From the NCBI GenBank assembly GCA_943704415.1, contig CALSCO010001864.1, positions 1-26,131 on the forward strand: a stretch of DNA of 26,131 nucleotides, in the 5' to 3' direction. Position numbers and translations under genes: made by a program. Below the pieces are notes generated by a model. That model did not search any database and was not told the origin of the DNA. It was given only the letters and a program-made list of their open reading frames with translations. The stretch comes from Parvularia atlantis. Its lineage: Eukaryota; Opisthokonta; Rotosphaerida. Below, piece after piece: positions 1-11,068 of the stretch. The stretch's first letter is position 1. Every line of letters begins with the position of its first letter.

Positions 1-3000
1 CCCCCCCTCCGCCACCACACGCTCACGCCACGCCGCCACCACACCGCAGACGCCGTGGTGCAGGTTGACGTCAAGGTCGTGGGCGGCGAGCTGCACACGC
101 GCGAGACGCCCGTCTGCCGCGGCTGCGCCAACCCCAAGTGGAAGGCGCGACGCGGCCGCTTGTCGGCGACCGACTGATGCGCCTCCCGCCCGCCGCAGGC
201 CGTGCTCGACTTCCCGCTGCGCCGCGAGGCCGTCGCCGACACCATCGTCTGCTTCAAGGCGTGGGACTGCAGTGCGCTGGGCCGCGCGTCGCTGGGCCAG
301 GTCGCCCTCCCGCTGTCGGAGCTGCGCGGCGCGGGGACGTTCGACGCCGCGCAGAGCGAGTGGTTCCAGCTCGAAAACCCGCGCGAGCGCGTCGCGTTTG
401 CGCGGCACCTGCGCGTGCGCATCGGCCTCGTCGCGCGCGACGACGCACCCGGCACCAGCGCCGCGACGCCGAGTCCGACGAGCGGCGGCGACGATGACGA
501 CGCCGACACCGGGTGGCAGCTGATGGAGCCGCGCATCGCCGCCGGTGCGTGCACGCCTGCCTCACGCTCGCCGCGCGCCGTGTGACGCGGGTTGCGCAGC
601 AGCGGCAGACCATGCCGCGCCGGTCACGCCCGTGGCGACAGCGCGCACGCGCTTCGAGCACCCGGGCGACATGGCCGACGTGTCAGACGACGTGCGCATT
701 TGGGGGGCACGTGCGGAGACGGCCTGCTGACGGCGCCGCGCCCCACAGGCCTCGTCCAGCTCGGCCGATTCGTCGATGATCATCATGGACAGCGCGGCCG
801 CGGCCGGGCACCTGCTCGCCTCGCGCACGCTAGGCAGCAGCGCGTCGTCCTCGTCCTCGTCAGCGTCACTCTCGGGGGCGTTCCGCGTCGCCGGCATTGT
901 CCAGTTGCAGCTCGTGCGCATCGTCCAGCTGGAGATGGACGTGAACGCGTTCGTTGTCATCACCTTTGGCACCAACTCGTACCGCTCCAAGGTGCGCGCG
1001 GCCGGCGCGTGAGTGCGACAGCTGGCTGACGGGCTGCGCTGCTTGCAGGTGGCGCGGCAGGGGAGGCGTGCGCGCGACTGGAACGAGATTGTGGCGCTGG
1101 TCGTTAAGGAGAGCGAGCGCGCGCACACGCTCAAGCTGTCCATGTGCGCCCGCTCGCGCCATTGCCGCTGGACGCTCACGTGCCACGCACCCAGCTACCA
1201 GTGCGACAAATTCCGCTCCGAGAACGACCTGGTCGCGTTCTGCCACGTGCGCATGGACGACCTGCTCGCGATGTCCGACAGCAGCAGCCACAAGTCCGAC
1301 GCGCAGCTGCAGCTGGTGCGACGCTCTCGGTGCTGCCAGCGGTCCTCACGCCTGCCCGGCACGCAGACGCTGGCCAGGCAGGACGGCGTGGACCGCGCGC
1401 AGCTGCTGGTGCACGTGCGCGCGGTGCCGTTTGAGCGCATGACGCGCGTGTTTTGGACCCGCGTCGCGCGCGAGCACGCCCACACGCACGCAAATTGCGG
1501 TGCGCGAGCCAGTGCGCTTTTGCGTTCCGGCTGAGCGTGTTGCTGGCCAGACCCGCCGCGTCTCACGCCGCTCGAGGTCTGGGAGATGCTCAACTCGCTC
1601 GACGTGCCCGTGAACGACGACGACTTTGACGGCTCCCTGACCGAGCCACCCGAGCAAGACGACGCCAAGTGCGTTCCCGCCGCGTGCCCCTTGTGCTTGC
1701 TGACTGCTCGGCCGTCGCCAGGCACGCCATCACGATCGACAAGCTGCTGGATCAGCCGACCGTGGCCAAGACGCTGACGGCGACGCTCGAGGTGCGCCCG
1801 CGTGCGTTTCTGCGCACGGTGCGTACGCTGACGTGCTTCCCTTGGGGCAGCAACTGCTGCTGTCGTCGCCGGGGCGCGACCAAGTCGTCCGCGCGATCAT
1901 CGCTGGTGAGAGCCTGCACGCGGCCGCCAACGGCAACTCGACCGCGAGCCTCACGAGCAACGGCAGCGGGGCGTCGTCTGCGGTCGACGACGTGCGCGCT
2001 GTCTCGTGTTGTGGCTCCGCCAGCGCGTGCTCACGGGCGCGCAGATGCATGAGTTTGTCGTCGGCGGCTTTCTGACGGAGGCGTACGCCAAAAAGGGCTG
2101 GTTCCTGCGCCTGCTCACGACGCTCACCAACGGCACATACGACATCGGCAAGGACAACGGTGCGCGCGCCACGCGTGTGCCACTGATGTGCTGAGCGTGC
2201 GGAGCGCAGCAAACGTGCTTGTGCTCGACCGCGCCACCGGCCAGCTGATTGACGAGAAGATCCCGCTATACATCCGCATGGGCATCCGCCTGGTCTACCG
2301 CAGCCGGCTTGGGTCGCTGCGCAAGAGTGCGTCGCGGCGCCGCGCACCTTCCGCAGCCGGCACTGAGACGCCGTTGCGCCAGGCCTCGACACGCGCATGG
2401 TACGCTCGTTCCTCGCCAGCCAGTCGATCAAGCAGGGCAAGAAGTTTGACGAGCCGTCGTCGGTCGCGTACATCAAGAGTGCGCCGCGCCCGGACCGGCA
2501 TGCACAGCCGCGTGCTCACGCGTGCGGCTGCCAGCGTTCATCAAGTTCCACGAGATCAACATGGAGGACGTGCTCGAGCCCGTCGAGTCGTTCCGCACGT
2601 TCAACGAGTTCTTCTACCGCAAGCTCAAACCGGGCGCGCGCAAGCTCGCGTCGCCGTGCGTGAGCCGCGGGCGCGCACGGGAGGCGTGCTGACGCGCCGT
2701 TCAGGGATCCGCACGTGGCGGTGTCGCCGGCCGACTGCCGCCTCATGGCCTTCCCGACCGTGTCCGACGCGACGCGGTGCGCTGGGGTACTCGACTGGCC
2801 GCGCCCATCCGCTGACGACTCGTGCCCTGGCTCAGACTTTGGATCAAGGGCAAGGAGTTTTCGATCGCGAACCTGCTGCAGAGCAAGACGCTCGCGGCGT
2901 CATTCGAGGGCGGGACAGTGGTCGTGTCGCGGTGCGCATGTGCGCTGCATCGCTCGCTGTGCCCAGCTGACGGCAAGACACAGGCTCGCGCCGCAGGACT

Positions 3001-3099
3001 ACCACCGCTTCCACGCCCCCGTCGACGGCGTGGTCGAGAAGGTCAAGGAAATCTCGGGCACGTACTACACGGTCAACCCGATGGCGATCCGGTGCGCGC

Positions 3100-3135
<36 letters not shown>

Positions 3136-3549
3136 CGTGCGGCCGTGTGCAACAGCGAGCTGACGGGTCCCGCAGCGAGCGCGACGTCGACGTGTTCACC
3201 GAGAACAAGCGCGTCGTGATCACGCTGCAGAGCCGCGAGTTTGGCACAGTGCGCGTACGCGCACAAACCCGCACGCAGCTGATCGCGCTCGCCGTGTGCG
3301 CAGGTGGCCTACGTGCTCGTCGGCGCCATGCTCGTCGGGAGCATCCGGCTGACGGTGTCGCGCGGCGCGACGGTGCACCGGATGGACGAGCTGGGTTACT
3401 TTGCGTTTGGCGGGAGCACGGTCATTTGCGTGTTTGCGCGCGGCGCGATCCAGCTTGACGACGACCTGGTCGAGAACTCGGCGCGGCAGCTCGAGACGCT
3501 CGTTCGTGTGGGCGACTCAATCGGCCGCGCGATTGCTACAAACAGCTAA
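1..3549 (+). CDS. psd: Phosphatidylserine decarboxylase with two C2 domains (PSD2-like), 5' partial
   Basis: This enzyme decarboxylates phosphatidylserine to phosphatidylethanolamine. C2-bearing (PSD2-type) forms act on endomembranes and not in mitochondria. The gene enters from the left; the first readable exon begins near 50, and about 18 introns follow. In order I see a C2 domain (about 50-540, ending in SEWFQLEN), a serine-rich linker, a second C2 domain (about 880-1320, LKLSI then [13 protein letters not shown] across an intron), an acidic segment NDDDFDG near 1613 recalling the EF-hand region of plant PSD2, then the catalytic domain. Catalytic signatures are [16 protein letters not shown] across the intron ending near 2987 (active-site His), [10 protein letters not shown] near 3320, and [14 protein letters not shown] near 3400. 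The GGST motif is where self-cleavage yields the pyruvoyl Ser. The usual SPVDG motif reads SPADC. Introns at 145-198 and 707-748 start with GC; the intron at 3092 carries a (GT)n run. The stop is TAA at 3547. Family call is firm; individual splice sites are inferred. Confidence 0.93.
3102..3132 (+). repeat. (GT)n microsatellite in a decarboxylase intron
   Basis: About 31 bp of alternating GT directly follow the GTGCGCGCGC donor of the intron that starts at 3092. The intron then has a GCTGACG branch element and a CCCGCAG acceptor at 3176. The run offers many cryptic GT donors and is likely polymorphic. Confidence 0.95.
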
Positions 3550-3592
3550 CAATGGATGTGTAACTCGGGCACTGATGTTTACGTAGATACGA

Positions 3593-5901
<2,309 letters not shown>

Positions 5902-5924
5902 GTACTTTGTACAACACGACAGCA
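5902..5924. terminator. 23-bp convergent 3' junction with palindrome TTGTACAA
   Basis: The stops of the kinase (5899-5901) and of MED8 (complement of 5925-5927) face each other across 23 bp. The palindrome TTGTACAA (5907-5914) sits near the middle and so offers the same sequence to transcripts from both strands. The two 3' UTRs must overlap or reach into the opposite gene. A role in 3'-end formation is only a guess. A TGTAA also lies just after the decarboxylase and P450 stops. Confidence 0.3.
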
Positions 5925-6864
5925 TCAGACAGCTGCCGCCTCCAGCCGCCGCTTGCGCCCGCCGAGCGGCCGCACGTCCGCACCGCCGTCATCCGACGTG
6001 GCGGCCGCGCCAGCGAGCGCGCGGATGTCGCCGAGCACCGAGCCGGCGCCGAAGCCCTGCGCGCCGGCCATGAGCGTGAGCTCGAGCGGCGAGGGCTGGT
6101 CGTTGACGCGGACGGTGGGCGAGATGGTCGGGGTGGGTCGAGCGGCCGCGGGCGCTGCCGTTGGCCGCGCGCGCGATCAGCACACGGCGCGCAGCACAGG
6201 GCGGCACGCACCGGCCGTCGCCAGCAGCGCGATCATCTGGTCGCGGTGCCCCGCCGCGAAGCCCTCGAGGCGCCCGCACAGCTCGTCGTACTCGGCGATC
6301 TCGGACTGCGGGCGGCGTCGCGATCAGCGGCGGCCCGCGACGGACGGGGGCATCGGCGCGCACCTGGACCTCGGCGAGCGCCTCGTCCGCGCGGTGCCCC
6401 TCGGCGGGCGCCGCCGCGCCACCGGCCGCGGCCAGCAGCTCGGCCTGCTGCTCTTCGACGGCCGGCTGCAGCTTGGTGCGCAGGAAGACGTTTGGCACTA
6501 GCGGCGGCTGGTTGGCGAAACGAGCAGCACCGGTAGCAGCACGGCGCGCGCACCGATCGAGAGCAGCTCCGGGCGCTGCAGCACGACGTCGGCCGGCAGC
6601 GTGCGCGGCACGACGCGCAGCGCCTCGAGCGTCTCAGGGCGGAGGGCCTCGTTGACGTTGTAGAACTGGGCCGCGATCACGTTGAACTTCTCGAGCAGGT
6701 CGGCCCTGTGGTGCGTGCACGCGCGAGGTGAGGCGAACCCACACGCGGGCAGCGGGCGCGCACCAGCCGACGTCGGCGCTCACGTGGAACGACGTGAGCG
6801 ACGTCTGCAGATCGTGCAGGCGCTGGCGCAGCGCGAGCAGGTCGCGGCGCGCGTCGTCGGTCAT
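5925..6864 (-). CDS. MED8: Mediator complex subunit 8
   Basis: MED8 is a head-module subunit of the Mediator co-activator of RNA polymerase II. My five-exon model gives about 247 residues (human MED8 has 268). Recognisable features are an N-terminal helical segment LALRQRLHDLQTSL, then FNVIAAQFYNVNEALRPE (the MED8 stretch that in animals reads roughly ALISGQLNTLNKVL), then PNVFLRTKLQPAVEEQQAEL, the counterpart of the very conserved LRTKPDPEVEEQE. An acidic helix EIAEYDELCGRLEG and a Pro/Ala tail ending GRKRRLEAAAV follow. The start is ATG at 6864 and the stop TGA at 5925-5927. One intron (6508-6530) is only 23 nt by this model, yet its removal gives exactly the conserved junction. The start codon lies 30 bp from that of the divergent P450. 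No other family explains the LRT-EEQ block. Confidence 0.85.
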
Positions 6865-6894
6865 CCTCAAATATGCGAAACGAATGTGCGACGG
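6865..6894. promoter_or_regulatory. 30-bp divergent inter-start region (MED8 / P450)
   Basis: Only 30 bp separate the MED8 start codon (complement of 6862-6864) from the P450 ATG at 6895. The stretch is AT-rich for this genome (TCAAATATGCGAAACGAA). Any core promoter and both 5' UTRs must fit here or lie inside the neighbouring coding regions. Two more ATGs on the plus strand (6873 and 6884) lie in it in other frames. Read toward MED8 it contains TTCGTTTCGCATATTTG. Confidence 0.45.
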
Positions 6895-8537
6895 ATGTGC
6901 GACGTCGCTGTCTCAGTGCTGGTCGTCCTCGTTGTCGTCGTTGCGCTGATCGCGCGCGCCGCTGCTCATGCCAAGGACCCGCTCGCGCACCTGCCGCACG
7001 TGCCGCGCCCGCGGCGCACTGGCCGGCTCACCTGGTGGCTGCTCGGGCACGTCGACGCGGCCGCGTGTCTCGCCGATGCGCTCGTCGAGCACGCGCGCGC
7101 GATAGGGCCGGTCTTTGTGATGCGCATGGGGCGCATGCCGTACGTCTTCCTGGCCGACGTCGCCGCGGTGCAGACGCTGCTGGCGCGGTGTGGCTTGGCG
7201 CTGCTGGTCGCTGATCGCTGGTCGCTGATCGCGGACGGCGCAGGTCCCACGCGCGCGAGCTGCCGGCCTTCCGCCCGCGCACCGCACCCACGAGCCTGTT
7301 CTGGATGGACGAGCACGCGTGGCGGCCCGAGCGGCGCGTGCTGAGCGCGCTGCTGTCAAAGGTGCGGTGCACGCCGCGCGCTGTTTGTATGCGTACTGTA
7401 CTGATCGAGGCGGCAGGCAACGACACGGGCGCGCGCTCGCGACATCGACGACGCGGCCGCGCGACTGTGTGCGCGCATCAGCAAGCAGCAGCAGCATCAG
7501 CCGGTCAACGTGAGCGCGGTGCTTCAGGACGCAGTGATGGACGTGCTGCTGCGCGTGCTCTTCGCGCGGCCGATGAACGAGGGCGACGCGGCACTCGTCG
7601 AGGCCGTCGGCACGCTCAACAGCACGTGCGCGCGCGGTGGGCGCAGGCGAGCGCTCATCCTGTCGTCGTGCGCGCAGCTTCTCAACCGTCAACCAGGTGC
7701 ACAGCCTGCCATTCATTGGGCCGCTGCTGCCGAGCCGCGAACGCGACAAGCACGACCACGCGCAACAGTGTCTTAAAGACGCCGGGCGACGCGAGATCGC
7801 GCTGCGGCGCCTGCGGGGTGGCCAGCGCGGTGGCGACGACGTGCTCGACGGGCTGCTGGCGACGGGCGCGGACGACGAGCACGTGCTGGACACGCTCGTC
7901 GCGCTCTTCTTCGCCGGGCTTGAGACGACGGCGAGCAGCCTGCAGTGGGCCGTCTACCTGCTGTTGCGTGCGCACGCGTCGACGTGCGCGGCTGACAGCC
8001 CGCGTGATGCAGAAGCCAGCCTGTGCACCACGAGCACCAGAGCCGCGCCGCTCGAGACGACGACTACCTCGACCTGTGCATCCGCGAGACGGCGCGGCTG
8101 CACCCCGTGGCGCTGATCGTGCCGCGCGTGCTGCACGAGCCGCTGGACGTGCCTGCGAGCGGCCACCGGCTCCCGGCCGGCGCGCAGGTCTTCGTCAACC
8201 TGCCCGCGATCAACCGCTCGCCCGAGCTACACGACGCGCCCGACGCCTTCCGCCCCGGGCGCTTCGCCGCAGCCGACGCCGCTCAGACGTTCGCCTTTGG
8301 CGGTGGGGCGCGCGCGTGCCTCGGGCAGCGCCTGGCCGTCGCCGAGCAGCGGGCGATCCTCGGCGCGCTGCTGCGGCGCTTCCGGCTGACGCTGGCCGTG
8401 CCCGGCGGCGCGGAGGCCGTGCAGGCCGTGTCGGGCTTCACGCTGCGGCCCGGTGCGCCGTCGTGCGCGCCCGATCTGGTGCGTGCGCTCATCAGCGCGC
8501 AGACCGCGACATCCTGTGCACTGTGGAGGCGCGCTGA
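6895..8537 (+). CDS. Cytochrome P450, membrane-anchored
   Basis: This is a haem-thiolate monooxygenase; the substrate cannot be told. My six-exon model gives 466 residues, slightly short of the usual 480-520. The N-terminus from ATG 6895 (MCDVAVS then a Leu/Val-rich helix) is a typical ER signal anchor, followed by the proline-rich hinge HVPRPRRTG. The C-helix is WMDEHAWRPERR, the I-helix FFAGLETTASSLQW with the oxygen-binding Gly/Thr, the K-helix EXXR is CIRETARLHP, and the haem loop is FAFGGGARACLGQRLA with the axial Cys. A last intron (8453-8502) joins FTLRP to DRDILCTVEAR and the stop at 8535, the usual strand-like P450 ending; reading straight through gives an implausible basic tail instead. 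The loop between I and K helices is about 15-20 residues shorter than usual, and the intron assigned there (7984-8012) is only 29 nt, so that junction is least certain. Confidence 0.93.
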
Positions 8538-8621
8538 GTGCCGCTGCAATGAGCTCACACGTGTAAAGGCCAGCGCCTTCACGAAGGAAAGAGTGTCCCC
8601 AGAAGAGAGTCGGCCACGATC

Positions 8622-8909
8622 ATGAGTGTCGCGCGACCAATACGGCCAGCTCGACATCATCACTGCGACCACCTTCCAGAGCCACAGCCGCGTGCACGAC
8701 CACGTCAACCGCCTCGCGATGAAGCGCGTGGAAGTCCGCCGACTTTTCGGACTGAACGCCGACCAGACCGACACGCGCGGCGAGCCGACCGGTGCTGGCC
8801 GCAGTCAACGCACGCCCACAAGCGCAAGCAGGAGGTTGAGCTGCGCAAAAAGCGTCCCAACGTCCGCAGCGTTCGCAGCGGCACGCCGAAGAAGGGTCAC
8901 CCTTCATAG
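8622..8909 (+). CDS. Small basic hypothetical protein, gene model unresolved
   Basis: The 371-bp gap between the P450 stop and the polyQ PH gene probably holds one short gene, which I do not recognise. An ATG at 8622 opens a 95-codon frame ending TAG 8907 with a very basic tail (KRKQEVELRKKRPNVRS). However, from 8626 to about 8790 a different frame has the expected G/C third positions (QYGQLDIITATTFQSHSRV) and follows directly after an in-frame TGA. A spliced alternative starts at ATG 8549, with an intron 8561-8649 leading into LDIITATTFQ, but then no clean GT-AG pair connects to the basic tail. Either a splice is missed, there is a one-base discrepancy, or only part of this is coding. The window offers no homology clue. 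Confidence 0.3.
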   Translation: MSVARPIRPARHHHCDHLPEPQPRARPRQPPRDEARGSPPTFRTERRPDRHARRADRCWPQSTHAHKRKQEVELRKKRPNVRSVRSGTPKKGHPS

Positions 8910-8950
8910 TCCATTTTCCGGGCCCGGAAGAGTTCGATACGACTGTCACG

Positions 8951-9061
8951 ATGTCCACGTGGTTCACGTCGACGGCCGGGCGGACGGCGCGGTCGCCGCC
9001 GACGTGGTACCTTGTGCCGCCATCGGCCCCGGCCCCGGCGGTGCCTGCAGCGCAACAACAA

Positions 9062-9117
<56 letters not shown>

Positions 9118-11065
9118 TGAGGCCGAGCCGGCGACGTTCTGCGAGGGATGGCTGCGCAAGCTGGGCGGGCCGCTGCACACGACGTGGCAGTGGCGTTGGT
9201 TCCGGCTGCTGGGCACGTCGCTCTTTTACTTCCGCACGTCGACGGTGCCGCTGCGGCCGCTGCTGCACGGCGGTCGACCGCGGCTGATGCGCGCGACGCA
9301 GGAGGCCGCCAACGACGTCGCGATCGGGCACATCGCCCTCGCCCACGCGACCATCTCCAAGGGCCCCGACGAGTGGCGCCTCAAGCACGTGATCGCGATC
9401 CAGGCGCCCGGTGCGCGCGCGATTCGCGTGCTCGATCGCGTCCTGATCGCGCGCGCAGGGCGGCGCCTGTACCTGCTCGCTGCCGCCAACGCGCAGGAGC
9501 ATCAGCGCTGGCTGCTGCAGCTGCTCCTCACGCAGCGCGAGGGCGAGCAGGGCGAGCGGCGCGGCGACGCCGGCAGCGGCATCCCGCGCAGCTCGAGCGA
9601 GCTGTTTGCAGCGACGTGGTCCGAGCGGTGCGCGCGACGCGGCCGGCCCCCTTCACTGTCATGACGCACGGTGCGCTCGGCAGGGTCGGCCGGCTGCGGC
9701 GACGCGTGCTCAGTTCGCCGGCATCGACGGACGTGAGCGCTGCTGCTGCTGCTGCTGCTGCTGCAAACGCGGCACCAGCCGGCGCGCCCGCCGAGGCCGA
9801 GTTCATCAGCGTGCGTGCGCGGGCAAGTCGCCGCTCGTACAGACGCTCGCACAGACCACGCGCAGCAAAACGAGCGAGGGCGACGTGATTGCCACATCGC
9901 TACCGCTGTGCGCCAGCGTCGAGCAGGCCCTGATGCTGTTTGGCGTGCGTGGGCGCTGGGCCGTGTCGCCCGCCGTGTGCGCCGACAGCGGCGTGCGCGG
10001 CAGGTGCGCTTCAGCGCTGGCGTATTTGCGTTCATCGAGGGCCGCAAGAGCCGCGATTCGCTCGCACCGCTGCGAGCCGTGACGGACCTTCGCGTTGCGT
10101 GCGCCCGCGCTGTGCGGCCGCTGCAGGCTGACGCGTGACTGTCGGACTGCAGATTGGCGTCGTGTATATCATCGTCGACCGCAACACCACGTTCCTGCGC
10201 CTCAGCCGGCCAGACGCCTCGCGCTTGCTGGTGAACGGTGCGCGCACCACGAGGCGGCGCTTGCGTGCTCACGCCACGGCAGGCGTCGAGTTTGAGCTCG
10301 GCCAGCCCGCCGCTGAGGCCAGCGCGATGGCACCGGAGCCGGTCATCGACCACGGCCCGCTCGAGCTGCGTGAGCCTGTCGATGAGCTGCAGGCGTGTTG
10401 CGGCTTGCGCTCTCGCTGGGTGACGCCGACGCGCGCAACGTCAGCTGAACGCTCTGCAGCAGCTCGACCCGGCCGTGGCTGCCAAGCGCGCCTCGCGCGT
10501 GCGTGCGCCTGCCTTCCGTGCGTCGCAGCACCAGCGGCTCGCGCCACCCGTTAGCTGACGCGCACGGCAGGGAGCCTGTCGACGATGGAACGCGAGCCGC
10601 CGCGCCAGCCGTTCAAGAACACGCCGCGCGACCGGCTCATCGGTGCGCCGCGTGCGGCGGCTGCCGGTGCGGTGCTCACCTGCTCCGCATGTGCAGACTG
10701 GACGAGCATCAGCCACGCCCGCGCCCTGCCGCGCACGGCCGCGGGCACGCTGCGCTCGTCCGCGAGCCGCAAGGAGGCGCGCATGAGCGGCCCGGCCGCG
10801 CTCACGTACGCGCCGGCACCGTCGCCCACGAGCGAGACGCGCGACCGCCGCGACACTGCGCCGCCGACTATGGTGCGCGCATGCTGAGCTTTGCGTTTGC
10901 GCTAACGCGTTGCTGCGCGAACCGCAGCGGCCGTACGGCGCCGCGCGCCAGATGTCGCTGTCGGCCATCCCGCCGGGCACGTTCCTCGCGCCGTTTCCGC
11001 TGCCCCAGCGGCCGGTCTCGGTCACGTATGGCGCGCTATCAAACTGCTACACGCTGCTGGAGTGA
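8951..11065 (+). CDS. PolyQ, PH-domain protein with uncharacterised C-terminal half
   Basis: My 11-exon model gives 528 residues. The N-terminal 35 residues are low complexity, followed by a run of 21 Gln (9053-9115). A pleckstrin-homology domain spans about 9120-9535: EGWLRKLGG, WQWRWFRLLGTSLFYF, then RRLYLLAAANAQEHQRWLLQL with the invariant C-terminal Trp. PH domains bind phosphoinositides or proteins, which suggests membrane recruitment. After an alanine run (GCT repeat, 9739-9762) comes a segment with regular beta/alpha character (VRFSAGVFAFIEGRK and IGVVYIIVDRNTTFLRL, near 10004-10237) that I cannot assign, then a charged, proline-rich tail ending in VTYGALSNCYTLLE and the TGA at 11063. 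One intron (10393-10444) appears to start with GC. The ATG at 8951 is the first in frame before the Gln run. The stop lies 3 bp from that of the convergent F-box gene. Confidence 0.75.
9053..9115 (+). repeat. CAA/CAG trinucleotide tract encoding 21 Gln
   Basis: Four CAA codons are followed by 17 uninterrupted CAG codons, in frame in the first exon of the PH-domain gene. A pure CAG run of this length is likely to vary in length between isolates. Confidence 0.97.
9739..9762 (+). repeat. (GCT)8 run encoding Ala
   Basis: Eight GCT codons plus one GCA give nine alanines in the linker between the PH domain and the uncharacterised C-terminal half of the same gene. The complementary strand would read as a CAG-type repeat. 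Confidence 0.9.
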
Positions 11066-11068
11066 CAC
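11066..11068. other. 3-bp gap between convergent stop codons
   Basis: The plus-strand PH gene ends TGA 11063-11065 and the minus-strand F-box/zinc-finger gene is read to end at the complement of 11069-11071. If the zinc-finger gene instead stops at the complement of 11220-11222, by reading through its last intron, the gap is 154 bp. In the first model the two 3' UTRs necessarily lie antisense to each other's coding exon. Confidence 0.5.

Noticed and set aside
7305-8537. A 410-codon continuous plus-strand frame across the P450 locus
   Set aside because: It is Arg/Ala-rich and lacks the P450 motifs, which lie in other frames. Only its last 12 codons (to 8537) are used, as the final P450 exon.
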